A stretch of DNA of 52,500 nucleotides, from assembly GCA_012295275.1 (NCBI GenBank), contig CM022668.1, forward strand, positions 15,083,391 to 15,135,890, in the 5' to 3' direction. The DNA is from Chrysomallon squamiferum (taxonomy: Eukaryota > Mollusca > Gastropoda > Neomphalida > Peltospiridae). Positions 1 through 11,464 of the stretch are shown one piece after another (position 1 is the stretch's first letter; the number at the start of each line of letters is the position of its first letter). The position numbers were made by a program, and so were the translations under genes. A model generated the notes under the pieces. It ran no database searches, was not told the DNA's origin, and saw only the letters and a program-made list of their open reading frames with translations.

Positions 1-168
1 TTATACTTGTGAACAGCACACACACAGACGCATATACACACACATATACACACGCACAGATTCACACACACGCAGAAACACTCACATATACATATATACA
101 AATACAACAAACAAACACAAAATAATTCAAGAACAACCAAAAATTAAGTAAGTAAGTAAGTAAGTAAA
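1..168. repeat. Cryptic CA/TA repeat and (AAGT)n
   Basis: Bases 15-115 are an impure CA/ATAC repeat. Bases 146-168 are about five copies of AAGT. No gene signal is seen here. Confidence 0.85.
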
Positions 169-322
169 TAATTGAAATTTATTAACATCTGGTAAATATT
201 ATTTTCTTGAAAAAGAAAGTCACTTGCTGGTGCACTGTGTGATATTCCTGTATTCTAAAAATCAAACAATGCTTTACTCGGACCTCCCTGAAGTCACAAA
301 TGTTTATAACAAAGGATACTGA

Positions 323-390
323 AGTTCAAAGTGTTCAGAGAGGAGGTTCGATCCTACGTTCCCAACTCAGCGGGGAAACTACTTTGAACT
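323..390. repeat. Inverted repeat enclosing a Pol III B-box-like motif
   Basis: AGTTCAAAGT at 323-332 is matched by its exact reverse complement ACTTTGAACT at 381-390, with a 48-nt loop. The loop contains GTTCGATCC, which fits the B-box consensus GWTCRANNC. No convincing A box lies at tRNA-like distance. It could be a decayed tRNA-derived SINE or a chance hairpin. Confidence 0.35.
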
Positions 391-609
391 GCTCTAAAAC
401 TAAAAGTCATCAAAAGAATAAAAAGAATCAGAAAGAAAACCACGCAATCTCCCCCCCCCCAAAAAAGCAACAAAAGCAAACAATGTCGATAATAAAAAAA
501 TTTTGCAACGACAGTTATAAGGGCGATGATGACTGTGATAACGATGCCGTTGTCGATGATGTTGTCTGTAATTAAAATGCTCTTCTCCTGACCTGCTTAC
601 TAATCAACT

Positions 610-885
610 TTATTTCTTGTTAACTTTTCGTCTACTTTGTTTTACTGACACATTTTGCGCTCGGTGTCTGAGGATCAGGAACGATAATCCGATTACTGCC
701 AGCGCCGTTTGAGCCAGATTTCCCAGCAGTCCTTGCGACTTGAGACGCGGTAGGAATAAATAATTAAATGCTGTCCAACGCGACAGCGACAGCAACCCAA
801 GGGTGGTTTCACGCACGTCTACGACCACGTCTTTTTTGCTCCCCTCCGTTTGACCTGTCAGCTCAAAGTAATTAAAATCAACCAT
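610..885 (-). CDS. Possible small membrane protein, 91 codons, not recognised
   Basis: An open frame starts at ATG 885-883 in a reasonable Kozak context (CAATGG) and ends at TAA 612-610. It is one of the few frames here not made of simple repeat, and it is more GC-rich than its surroundings. Residues 4-26 are polar and acidic. Residues 29-48 are moderately hydrophobic with aromatics. Residues 53-72 (LLGNLAQTALAVIGLSFLIL) look like a transmembrane segment, followed by a basic tail (RHR, then RRKVNKK). This would fit a one- or two-pass membrane protein with a basic C-terminus. The stop codon overlaps AATAAA (minus strand, 614-609), so a transcript could end just downstream, as in a retrocopy or a very compact gene. 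I recognise no family. Against it: a single short frame with no intron signals, directly downstream of (GA)n/(TA)n repeats. It may be chance. Confidence 0.3.
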   Translation of the reverse strand: MVDFNYFELTGQTEGSKKDVVVDVRETTLGLLSLSRWTAFNYLFLPRLKSQGLLGNLAQTALAVIGLSFLILRHRAQNVSVKQSRRKVNKK

Positions 886-937
886 TGTAAAAGACAGTAA
901 TAAATAAAATGGATATTACGTTCAGAGAGGGTGAGTC

Positions 938-1063
938 GATATATATATATATATATATATATAGAGAGGGAGAGAGAGTCGATATGAGATGGATGGATGA
1001 GGATGGATGGATGGATGGATGGATGGATATATATAGAGAAAAAAACAGAGAGAAAGAACAGAC

Positions 1064-1130
<67 letters not shown>
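938..1130. repeat. Compound microsatellite (TA)n, (GGAT)n, (GA)n
   Basis: Alternating TA at about 938-961, GGAT/ATGG units at 990-1028, then a GA tract at about 1072-1122. Long open frames on both strands (RERERE and SLSLSL) are translations of the repeat. Confidence 0.95.
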
Positions 1131-1136
<6 letters not shown>

Positions 1137-1492
1137 CATAGAGAGAGAAAAAAACATATCGAATCAGTAAAAGCAGATATCGACTTGTACTTTTTGAATA
1201 ACTTTCACCGTTGCTTCCAACGAATCAGTAACCAGTTTTAAATACCACGTTTATATCTGTTACATTCTCCGTTAGTGAGTTTATGACGCATTGAGAAGTC
1301 ATTACGTAGTCTCATGCAATGAAATCAAACATAAAGAAATCTTTACCACCTGTGTCCCGTTTCATCGTGTTCAAGATTCGTTACCGAACAGCGACGTAAA
1401 TTACGTTATCAAGTACGTCCTACTGCACCACACAATATACATGTGAAAACTTACACACACACACACACACAAACATACACATAAATATATTT

Positions 1493-1496
<4 letters not shown>

Positions 1497-1555
<59 letters not shown>

Positions 1556-1655
1556 TACAGACAGAGACAGACATACACAGACAAACAAAGACACCTCACT
1601 TACATCTCACACTCTCTCTCACAGACACACAAAACACTCTCTCTCACCTCAGTAG

Positions 1656-1733
<78 letters not shown>
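1497..1733. repeat. (AG)n and (TC)n arms in inverted orientation
   Basis: An (AG)n run at about 1500-1550 is followed about 110 bases later by a (TC)n run at 1661-1733. The two are reverse complements, so they form a long inverted repeat. The spacer is a CA/CAGA-rich cryptic repeat. No gene is seen between 1160 and 2080. Confidence 0.95.
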
Positions 1734-1736
<3 letters not shown>

Positions 1737-2079
1737 CAATCTAAAAGATTTGCTTATCATTATATTCTTGTCTACGTTCGCTTCGTTCAGAGAACATCGT
1801 AGGTGTTCGGAAGATACCGTGATAACCCGATAAGAGCCGAGTTATAATCACTAGTCACATTATCACTGTCATCTGTCGACAAGGTATGGCAATAATGTGT
1901 GCATATTAGCACGTGCATTCTTGGAAGAGATGATGATGATGCTAATGATGATGATAGTGATAATGATGTGCATATTTATGGCAGTTCATATCGACTGAAA
2001 TAATGTTGGAATAATGATAACGACGATGACAATGACGGCGACATCAACGGTAACAATAGCAAAAAAAATAACAACAACT

Positions 2080-2340
2080 AGAAGAAGAAGAAGAAGAAGA
2101 AGAAGAAGAAGAAGAAGAAAGAAGAAAGAAAGAAGAAGAAAGAAGAATAGGAAGAAAGATGATGATGATGAGGTAAATAAAAATGATGTATTTGAAAAGA
2201 ACAAAAAGAAAAAGAATTTCCACAAATCACGATAAGTGACTAATCACCATTCTCATAACATCATCATCATCAACAACAACAACACCATTACCATCACTAC
2301 AATCCTCAACATCATAAATAAAAAAAAAAAACCCAAAACA
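2080..2340. repeat. (GAA)n, GAT and CAT/AAC trinucleotide block
   Basis: GAA units at about 2080-2150 grade into GAT at 2158-2171, then CATCAT/CAACAA at 2261-2300. The frames here are poly-Arg, poly-Leu or poly-Asn repeat translations. Confidence 0.9.
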
Positions 2341-2905
2341 GGTAAACAAATTTGTTACTATAATTTTTTTTTTTTTTTTAGACGAAGTTTTACACGAAAC
2401 CCACTTTTCGTAGAGTAATGCAATAACTCAGAAACGTCTGAACAAATATTATAACGAACATTTTCTTCTCGCTTATCTCTGCCAACGAAAACACCGACAC
2501 ACCGTCTCCGCGGTGGTATGATAACACGGGCTACAAAATATGCCCTAACACCGGTGCAGGAGCAAAAAAAAATCTACTTGTTGCTTGCAGATAGCAAAAC
2601 CAGAACGCGAAGCCTGGCTAAAAACAGCTCGTGTAATCTTTCGACACCGCAAAGAAAAAAAAGATATCTGATAACAAAAAGCAATCATTTCCCGTGTCTA
2701 ACACAGATTATAGGGAACACAACGAGTTTAGTGATAGATTATAAAATACAACTTTGTCCACGGTTTCAGAATATTCTTTACAGGTTTTTTTTTTTTTTTT
2801 ATAAATAATCGCTTATTGTTGAATATTTAGGATACTTTTTTTTTTATCAGCTTTAGACACATTTAATAAGGTAACTGTTGACTAGCTCACAACAGAGATA
2901 TTGAC

Positions 2906-3031
<126 letters not shown>

Positions 3032-3178
3032 AGACAGCGATAGACAGACCGAGAGAAAGAGAGAAGAAAGAAAAAAGGAGGAAAGGGTCAAAACACACAG
3101 AAAAAAAAAAAAAAAAAAAGAAAAATGAATCAGACATATTTACGGTTAAATCGCTTTAACTGTTTTTGTTTATCGTAG

Positions 3179-3348
3179 ATACAGGGACAATGTACGAGAG
3201 CACAGAGATAAGCAAACAAGCCCATCCTAGAAAAAATAAACGGTTGTCTGCATCTCAGACATCTGAGGAAATTCTGCTAGGAAGTAATGGATTCCTTGCA
3301 TCAGTTTATGAAAATTTACTATGGATCGCACCTAATGGTCTTACTTGA
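3179..3348 (+). CDS. Possible terminal coding exon, gene unknown
   Basis: A pyrimidine-rich stretch (about 3155-3175) ends in AG at 3177-3178, a fair 3' splice site. It is preceded by branch-point-like CTTTAAC. From 3179 one frame (two bases completing a split codon, then ACA GGG ACA ATG) stays open to TGA at 3346-3348. It includes YESTEISKQAHPRKNKRLSA and then SQTSEEILLGSNGFLASVYE. The composition is mixed, not repeat-derived, and Ser/Thr-rich, with a basic cluster (RKNKRLS) resembling a basophilic kinase site. AATAAA lies about 230 bases past the stop. A 170-nt last exon of a plus-strand gene entering from the left would fit. No upstream partner exon was identified, and chance cannot be excluded. 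No family is recognised. Confidence 0.3.
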
Positions 3349-4130
3349 AGACTGTATAATCTACGTTAACCCTAAACACACAGGCAGATGTCAGTGAAAA
3401 AAAATATAAGGTTTTTCAGTCTAGAAATTAGAAAAATACGTATTTGTCAATCCCTCTTTCTTATCTGTTTTTTTCTTTTTTTGTTAGATTCTCCTTTTGT
3501 TATTTCAAAACTTGTAAAGTGTTAACCTTTAACAAGTGCTAATAGATAATTGTGTAGAACAAGAGTTATTAAGCAGTACAATAAACGTTTAAAACATCAA
3601 AGCTTTACTGAAAGGAAAGGAAAAAAAAAAACACTTATAAATCGTAAATAATATTTCAAGAGGTTTTTTGTCAGAAAATCAGTGAACAAAATTTGGATAA
3701 ATACTAATTACAATAAAGACAAGGGTTTGTTATTCATCTAGGGAAATATGAAAAAGTAAGGAAGCGCAAATAATGAATGTTATAAAATAAAACTTGATTA
3801 GACAAAGTTATTGCATACATCCTTTTCTTTTTGCGACAATCATAATTATTAGTTTTCAACGCGTCGAGCCAAAAAAACAATCTTGAAATTTTCACAGACA
3901 CAGACAGTAAAACTGGCAGTCAACTGTTCGAATCCTATTATCGTCTTGAGTATACATAAATAAGTCATATAATGAACAACACGTGTTCGGGTTCCTGGCT
4001 AGTTAACCTAGTAATATATTACTCGATTTAATTAACCTTCACAGTAAAAGTGTTGGACAGTTCTAGTTTTCTGATTCTGAATCGGGGAAAAGCTTAAGAT
4101 TTCAGATGATAGTAAAAGGATAATAACAAT
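3349..4130. other. AT-rich non-coding sequence with one B-box match
   Basis: No supported gene. GTTCGAATC at 3926-3934 is a perfect B-box (GWTCRANNC) preceded by GGCAGTCAACT, which resembles the 3' half of tRNA-derived SINEs. The matching A box is not evident, so a decayed SINE is only a possibility. Confidence 0.4.
3580..3585 (+). terminator. AATAAA poly(A) signal candidate
   Basis: A canonical hexamer in the expected orientation and distance for the candidate terminal exon ending at 3348. In AT-rich DNA this hexamer is common, so it only adds modest support. Confidence 0.3.
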
Positions 4131-4139
4131 ACTGGTAGC

Positions 4140-4800
4140 AATTGGTATGATGATAATGATAACAATGGTAATAATGATGGTGATGATGACGATGAAAATA
4201 ATGGTAGTAATAAGTATGATGATAATGACAGATGGTAATGCTGATGATGGTGGTGGTGATGATGATGATGAAAATGCTACTTAATATTATTAGGGTTTTA
4301 TTGGATTTTAAGAAATCAGTACTTATTTTATCATCCAGAATATGTATGTGTAAATAGACTTCTGATCTCTCTCTCTCTGACTCTAGTTTTGTGGGCATCT
4401 GTTGATAACAGTGTGAAAGAATGGCTGATAGAGAAAGAGTGAAACAGAGATGTGTGGAGTGAACGAAGAAGAGAAACAAAGAGACAATAGACAAGTGAAG
4501 CAGAATGGAAAGAAAGATGAACAGAAAAAATACAACAGAGACGACACCCAGAGAAAAAAAAAATAACTGAAGCAAAAAATTAAAAACAGAGAAAAAAAAA
4601 GGCAGAAAGATAAAGATAAAAGAAGAAGAAAAAAAAGAAACAATGAGAAGAGAAAAAAAAAAAAAAAAAAAAAAAAAACACTTAAAAAACACAATTCGAT
4701 AAGAACGATACCAAGAATGAGAAAAACACACATGAACAACACCCGAGAAAGCCAGATAGACAAACAATGGAGATAACCACAAAACAAAAACTAACGAAAA
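4140..4800. repeat. GAT/AAT-rich block and purine-rich tract
   Basis: Bases 4140-4275 are interrupted TGA/GAT/AAT repeats. Bases 4430-4800 are strongly A+G-rich on the plus strand, with A runs (about 26 at 4652-4678). The long minus-strand frames here are Phe/Leu/Ser translations of this tract. Confidence 0.8.
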
Positions 4801-5139
4801 CAAAAACAAGAAAACAGACCTCCAAATTAATGAGAGAAAATGGTCTAACACGTATTTTTCTGATTCACATGATTCACATTCAGTAAGAGTCATGCGATGT
4901 CTCATTTTGTGAAGTCCCCAGAGAAACAACATGCTAACACATCCCTGTTCACTCGTGTTATTTTTGATGCACGTTGAAAAAAAGATAATTGGTCATTATG
5001 AGGATCGTTCTGCAGAAGAATATTTTAAGCAGAAATCTTCTTTAAATATGTGAGCAGATTAATAAGTGCGTGACGCCACCATACAAGCAATCAAAAAACA
5101 AACAAATGAGAATAATGAGAGAACTGCAATGAGATGGTG

Positions 5140-5141
5140 GA

Positions 5142-5194
<53 letters not shown>

Positions 5195-5333
5195 TGATGA
5201 TGATGATAACTAACAAAAACAATTAGAATCAAATGATAATGATGATAAGATAAAAATGATGATGATGATGACAGTATTTGTTATTGTTTTATTAGTGGCA
5301 TAATGGCAGTAACAATAGTAATATTGATTATAA

Positions 5334-5369
<36 letters not shown>

Positions 5370-5640
5370 AGTTGTATTAAACGTAGTCACAGCAGTAGTA
5401 GTCATGATGGTGAGAATAATAGATATGATAATAATAGTAGTAATAATAGTGTTAGTAGTAACAATAGTAATGGTAGTAATAGTAATAGTGATATAAGTAG
5501 CAATAATAGTATTAGTAACAGATGAAGTAATAGTAATGGTAGTGGTGATAGTAATAATAATAGTCATAGTGTTTTTATTAGTATTAATATTAATATTGAA
5601 TTAGTTGTAGCTGCAGTGGTAGTAAAAAAAGAAGAGCAAG
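5140..5640. repeat. (AAT)n, (GAT)n and (TAG)n trinucleotide block
   Basis: Pure AAT at about 5141-5192, then GAT. TAG units, pure at 5336-5369, then interrupted through 5570. Minus-strand ORFs read poly-Thr/Ile or poly-Leu. Confidence 0.95.
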
Positions 5641-5699
5641 AATGATCCAAGAAAACAATGGTGCTGATGTTGACAACGTTGATGATGATGATGATGTTA

Positions 5700-6480
5700 A
5701 CAACAATATGCAGTTCCACCTATGCGTATCAGTTCTGAATTGATATCTTTAAAGTTTGAAACTCTAGCAAAGTGCAAACTGAACACTAGACAGAAATAAC
5801 GAGTTTTCATGTGGAAAGAATTCAGACTATCTGAACAGAATCTGACTTCGTAGTTTGGTCTAATCTTTTGTTCAGTGCAAGAACTAAACAAACGTAAATG
5901 TATTAGCTCATTTTTCAAACATACTGGAAGACCAAACCTTTGCCACGTAATCTCGCGCTTATCTCTCTCCTACCATTGCGCTGTTTTCTAGGATAATTTG
6001 GAAGTGAGGAATGTGGGTAAGTGAAACATTGGAAAAACATGATGTTATCCAGCGAAAAGAGAATTCAGATGTCTGTCTTGAACCGCACACGTCAAAAATC
6101 TCGCTTCTGATTTTGTTTTACACATGTACACACATACAGACACACACACACATAAATATAAAAAGATACACCGACATAGACGACAACTACAGTACTGTAA
6201 AGAAGATGTGAATGACCAAACATTCATTCAGTCTTTGTATCCATTACAACGATTTTGTTAGCGTCTGTCAACAATTCATTTAAAACGTACTGACACCCAC
6301 TGACGATAAATGCAAACCGCAATTTACACGTTATAAAAGAGCGTTAATTTAGAATGTTGTAGAATAGAGAGTGTTGTGTCTTGTGTCTGTGTATAACAGT
6401 CAACATTTGGGTGATTTCTGGCCACATAGAAAATTTGAAATTAAAGTCTTAACCATCAAACCATCTTGCGTAACGTAACT
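5700..6480. other. Non-coding, low repeat content
   Basis: Mixed AT-rich sequence with a short CA run at 6128-6150. Open frames on both strands are short, and none has paired splice signals or a recognisable motif. I see no supported gene. Confidence 0.5.
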
Positions 6481-6503
6481 CAACGCTCTAGAACTGTTTA
6501 TAA

Positions 6504-6675
6504 TATTTGAAACTATTTAACGTGGGAAGTATTTGAAACTTTTTAACGTGGGAAGCATTTGAAACTTTTTAACGTAGGAAATATTTGAAACTATTTAACG
6601 TAGGAAATATTTGAAACTATTTAACGTAGGAAATATTTGAAACTGTACGCGGGGAAATATTTGAAACTATTTAGA
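6504..6675. repeat. 26-bp minisatellite, about seven copies
   Basis: The motif TATTTGAAACT recurs at 6504, 6530, 6556, 6582, 6608, 6634 and 6658 (the first base differs at 6556), a period of 26 bp with a 2-bp deletion in the last step. Each unit also holds TTAACGTRGGAA. Diverged fragments continue at 6738-6785 and 6936-6975. It is non-coding. Confidence 0.9.
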
Positions 6676-7607
6676 AGCATTATATGGCATGGGTCATTGT
6701 CTACAAGCTAATTTTTTATTTAAAATTTTTTATCAAGAAATATTTGAAACTGTTTAACATAGGAAATAATTATTTGGAACTATGTAGATAAGACTTTTTA
6801 TAAATATTTCAGCGAAAATACCAGTTCGAATCTAATTAATATAACAGTCATTTTAACGAAGACACAATTTACCATTAAACTGTAATTATTTATCTGATTT
6901 AATTAAGGAATGGTTTCAACGAACTAGTTACTCTGAACTATTTCAACGCGTGGACTAGCCAGGAACTATTTCACAGACAAAGGACCGAGTATAAATATTT
7001 TGAGTAACTGAGTAGACTAGTTACAAGTGGTGTAATTGTGTGGCTGGGATCTGCGTAGCAAATAACAAAGTACCAGTTGTATCAACAAATGGAAGTTACT
7101 TGGGTCGAGGAATGTGGCATGGTGGCTCTATTTCCGATAAACGTAAATCTTTAGGGGTTACTATTTTCTTTTCGCGTTTAGACATGGATGTACTTCGGTC
7201 ATCGGTTTTAACGAGAATAGATTTTTTTTCTTCTTAAGCCTTTAAACGTGAATGTACTTTAGTCCCGTTCTGGTTTTTTTTTTTTTTTTTTTGTTATGTC
7301 GGGAGAATTTAATTGTGTTTTGTAATTTTCTGAATGGTTGGGTGGAAGTTAGACGTTTCTTACCTCGATCATTTTCGTTATTTTTTCAGCTTTTAAGAGA
7401 AAACAGGATTTTTAAAATTTAAATTAATTTGATCTCTTATACAGTAAAATAGAACAATGGCATCTCACGTTTCAAAGTTTATGAAAGCACGCAAACATAA
7501 TCATTATTTAGACACGTTTTAATTATTTTGCAGGAAACGTAAAAGAACATTTTATTCCATCTTTAGCACATAACCCAGGTATTTGGGTTTCCTAATAATG
7601 ACCAAGT

Positions 7608-7677
7608 TATGTATTTGAAATTTCGTCAAGAAGAAGAGATGGTATGTATTTGAAATTTCGTCAAGAAGAAGAGATGG
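7608..7677. repeat. Perfect 35-bp tandem duplication
   Basis: The 35 bases at 7608-7642 (starting TATGTATTTGAAATTTCG, ending GAAGAGATGG) are repeated exactly at 7643-7677. The identity implies a recent event. Confidence 0.95.
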
Positions 7678-7679
7678 TA

Positions 7680-8240
7680 CAGTAGTCTATAATATCCACT
7701 ATCAGTACTATAAGACTGTGTCTGGAATTGATCCCACTATCTCCCAGTTTTCAAGTCAACAGTTCATTTTGCAGCAGGGTTCCCACTCACATCTATAACA
7801 GATTACAATTATATGTGTAAATTTAAAACATTTTTGATCAAATTCGTAGTAGAATATCGATTTGTTTTTGTGTGTGTGTCCAGTACAAGCGTACATAAAC
7901 CTGTTAAGGCTCCTCATTTAGCATAAACAATGCATTTATTCAGGTTTCTCATTTTAAATGCTGCTGAGATTATGCCACCGAGACAAGTGTTGTTAGGCCA
8001 GCAGACACAAGTCCCATCTTGATCGACCATAATTAAAACAAACCACACATTTATTCACATTTCACTTTGAAATTTTATTGTGTTAGTCGCGAAGTCTAAC
8101 AGGACCTAAACGCAGATTTAGATGGTGATAATTCAACACTGATAAACGAAGCGCTGTATCGGTAATAAATGTATGGGACTATTTCGTGTCGCGGACTAAT
8201 AAATTAGAATGAAGGTGAAATGAATCTGATGCAACTTTCT
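7680..8240. other. Mixed-complexity sequence without a supported gene
   Basis: About 550 bases of fairly complex AT-rich DNA. All frames are interrupted. No repeats, RNA genes or splice-bounded frames are seen. Confidence 0.45.
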
Positions 8241-8254
8241 CATCGTGTATTCAT

Positions 8255-9192
8255 TTCGTTTATTTATTTATTTATTTATTTATCATACGAAATAATAATT
8301 TTTATAGAGAGAAATTGAGGTGTAGTGAAATAAAACAATAATATTTATTTATATTTATTTTCTTGTTTATTTGTATGTTTTGTTTGCTTATGTAAATGAT
8401 TTCCTTATTATTTGATGTAATTTTTGTTGTGTATTACAAAATTATTTATTTATTTGTTTATTTGTTTTTTTGTTTATTTGGATACTTTTTCATTGTTTCT
8501 GTTTTTTTTTTTTTGTTGTTGTTTTGTTTTTTTACTTTTAATGCTTACAGTACAACATCTGCATTAAAATATTCATAATCTCACAGCAATGTCGATTTTC
8601 AGAAAAAAACAACAAAAAAGCAAAAAAAAAAAAAAAACAACAAGAAACAAACAAACAAACCAACAAAACAAACAGAAAATCCTCTACGATTAAATTACAA
8701 AAAAGAAAAGAAACAGAAAAAAAAGAATTAAAAAAATCGAACTTAAGTAAAAAAAAAAAAAAATAAAAAAAAAACCCGATTCTCTCACTATACATTAACC
8801 ACAAGGCTGGAAACGAAACACCTATTTCCATATAAACACTATTCATTACGCAAAGCGCCACCTAGGGAGTATTCGCTATCAAAGCTCTCGAGTTAATTCA
8901 CTTCTTTAACAGATCTTCAGACTTCTGCTTTAAACACACAGCTAAAACAACATTTAAGTAGTCACCGCTGACAACGGAGCAGAAGTAAAAAAAAAAAAAA
9001 AAAAAAAAAAAAGAAAGAAAAAGAAAAGAAAGAGTAAATGGTGAAGAAGTAGAAAGAAAAGAAATGTCACAGAGACTGGTACTGACGTGAGTAAAAAGCT
9101 GTAGACTGAAAAACGTCCCAGGGATTTCCATTACTCAAAAGCTGATGTTAACCAAAAAAAAAAAAAAAATAATAATAATAATAAAAAAAAAA

Positions 9193-9226
<34 letters not shown>

Positions 9227-9260
9227 AAATTTCAAAAAAAAAATGTAAAAAAATTAAATA
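8255..9260. repeat. TTTA/TTTG-rich and long A/T homopolymers
   Basis: ATTT units at 8262-8283, T-rich sequence to 8545, then A-rich sequence with runs up to about 24 A at 8988-9011 and A-runs at 9155-9260. Open frames are Phe/Leu/Cys homopolymer translations. Confidence 0.85.
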
Positions 9261-9535
9261 AAAATCCCAGTCATTGGGTTCATTTGAGTTAATAATATAT
9301 GAAGAAGGAATCGATGGTTCTATCTCAACAGATTAATCAGGAATCTATTCCTTCACATAAATGAAAAGTTGTGTGTTTTTGCGTTATTAATTTCAAAAGA
9401 AGATGTCTGAACGGAATTAAATTAAATTTAAGTTTGGGAGAAAGTGAAAATCGTGTTTATTTTTCATTTCAGCTTCATGACAATTATCGCTAAAAAACAT
9501 TTCTTTATTTTTTTTTTGTATTTTCTTAACATTAA

Positions 9536-9652
9536 CAACAACAACAAAAATAATGTTGACGATAATGATAACAATAATGATGATGATGACGATGATGATA
9601 ATAATAGTAATGACAACACAGCAACAATGATGATGACGATGATAATGATAAA
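9536..9652. repeat. AAC/AAT/GAT trinucleotide repeat
   Basis: Interrupted AAC, AAT, GAT and GAC units. The frames on both strands read poly-Asn/Asp or His/Tyr. Confidence 0.9.
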
Positions 9653-9869
9653 ATGAAAAACCCATACTTTGTAATAATCATCAACATAAATACACTAAGA
9701 AAAAGCGTTATAGAGATCCATCCATTTATATATTCTATTCCTTTCACATTCCATCACTAAACTATACTATTACCATCCGCAGTATTACGCAGATCTCAAC
9801 GGAGAATAATGAGAAATATAATTAAAATGATACGTATTATATTCCTTTCAGCAATGTGTATTCTATCAA

Positions 9870-10165
9870 CGTGAAGCTGTTACCACGGCCCATTAGGACA
9901 TTAACCCTGTAAAGTATCAGATGGATTCGTGTGTGGTTTTTTTTTGTGTTTTTTTTTTATGATGAACATTTCCTACGAGAAAATGTTTGACACGAGCAAC
10001 ACGCAGGCCATGTCAATACGACCGATACCGGTTACCAATAAATAGCCTACGAATGCCCGTTAAACATAAAGAAATACGGCTGTCGTGAGACTTCGGTAAT
10101 TTCCGGTTGACAACGTAAGATACTTCGTGCGAGTGACTTGGCTCTCTGGATGATTTGTATGTGAG
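9870..10165. other. Complex GC-richer island, possible regulatory element
   Basis: This block is less repetitive and richer in CpG than its flanks. It contains TACCGGTTACC (10027-10037), close to a Grainyhead-type AACCGGTT site, and CAAC followed by GTAAGA (10112-10121) as a donor-like sequence. No open frame of note. A conserved non-coding element is possible, but only comparison with related genomes can show it. Confidence 0.3.
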
Positions 10166-10179
10166 AAGATGGTACAGAT

Positions 10180-10180
10180 A

Positions 10181-10215
<35 letters not shown>

Positions 10216-10428
10216 CTATTTTGTTAACACCGTGTTGGAATGGTTATGAAACTGTTTGTAAAAATTTGGTTAATAAAATAGGCCTTCTGTTGTTTTTTTT
10301 GTTTTTTTTTTCAAACACAGCGTATTTCTACACCGTCATTTTTACTGCCTTCATGAAGGCTTCTAAACGTTAGAATTCACACTTACATACCAACCCGAAA
10401 CCATAAACACTCATAAACGTATATTATA

Positions 10429-10474
<46 letters not shown>

Positions 10475-10528
10475 TGTGTGTTTGTATTCATCTTATATTG
10501 ACGTGAAAGAACATTTCACAACAACGAC

Positions 10529-10560
<32 letters not shown>

Positions 10561-10680
10561 TAATAACAATAATAACAATAACAATAACAATAATAAAGAT
10601 AAAGATCAGGAGTGAGACGAGAAGAAGAAGAAGAAGAAGAAGAAGAAGAAGAAGAAGAAGAAGAAGAAAGAAGATGATGA
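10180..10680. repeat. Poly-T, (TG)n, (AAT)n and (GAA)n compound
   Basis: T run at about 10186-10211, TG repeat 10433-10470, AAT/AAC 10528-10594, GAA/AGA 10618-10668, then GAT. The 98-codon frame across it is repeat translation. Confidence 0.95.
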
Positions 10681-11099
10681 TGATGAGAGAAAAAAAACTT
10701 AACGTTACAGATTTCTGGTTATAAATGAAAATAATACAAATGAAGCATCATAGTGAATCGATCCTGCAACCAATCAGTTTTGAATGTAGACGGAGAAAAC
10801 AATCAAAAAAAAAAAGTAAAAATCTTAGAACAGATAGGTCAGACGACAAAGCTGAACATTCAGACTAAAATTTTATCTCTCTCTCTCTCTTTCTTCTAAA
10901 CCACATCCATTAACGTCAATCCTCTATACTGATTCGATTAGAACAATTAACCTGCACAAACTGAGCGAGCGGCTGTCGGGGGCCAAAAAGGTTGAAAACC
11001 ATAAAGCGTTCAGCCCATTACATACAAACTTCATTACTGAAACTTTGCGTCTGACAAGAAAACTATTTACTGAAAAGAAAAAAAAAGGCATTAACGTTG

Positions 11100-11420
11100 T
11101 ATTCGGACCCAGCCACAAGGAACCCAGCTCTTGTTAAAATTTATTCGAAAAGCACGGCCATGATAATTAACAGAAACTGCCACAGAGATTCAAGATGTTG
11201 TTTTGCTTGTCAGAGGGAATTATTACTATTTTCTCTGTTTCTCCTCGCGTAAAGCAGAGAGAGAGGAGGGTGTTGATGTCAGTAATATTAATCACTCGAA
11301 ACTCGAAATAGACGAAAATGGGCGGGCTGTGTAATTAACATTTGTTGTGTCTTTACTGAAGCACGCTAGAAGTGGCTTCACTTCTCTCTGGTTATGTTAA
11401 TAACAATAATTGTTCAAAAC
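11100..11420. promoter_or_regulatory. Island with homeodomain- and Sox-type motifs
   Basis: A non-repetitive block with a GC box GGGCGGG (11321-11327), several TAATTA/ATTAAT-type cores and AACAATAATTGTT (11402-11414), a perfect 13-bp palindrome that is two head-to-head Sox-like sites. No ORF. Motif presence alone is weak evidence of enhancer function. Confidence 0.3.
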
Positions 11421-11464
11421 TTGCAAATATGTACGATTTAACTAACATCTGCATTGTTTTCTGC

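Noticed and set aside
2420-2587. Peptide-like frame containing NENTDTPSPRWYDNTGYKIC on the plus strand
   Set aside because: Open from a stop at 2431 to a stop at 2590 with no ATG, no AG acceptor in reach and no donor; probably chance in a short stretch.
4102-4932. 276-codon minus-strand open frame
   Set aside because: Phe/Ser/His/Tyr translation of purine-rich and GAT-rich DNA; no domain and no conserved composition.
7010-7237. Plus-strand frame with VPVVSTNGSYLGRGMWHGG
   Set aside because: No ATG start, weak acceptor, and its 3' half overlaps a degenerate duplicated segment (GTACTT...GTC near 7190 and 7251).
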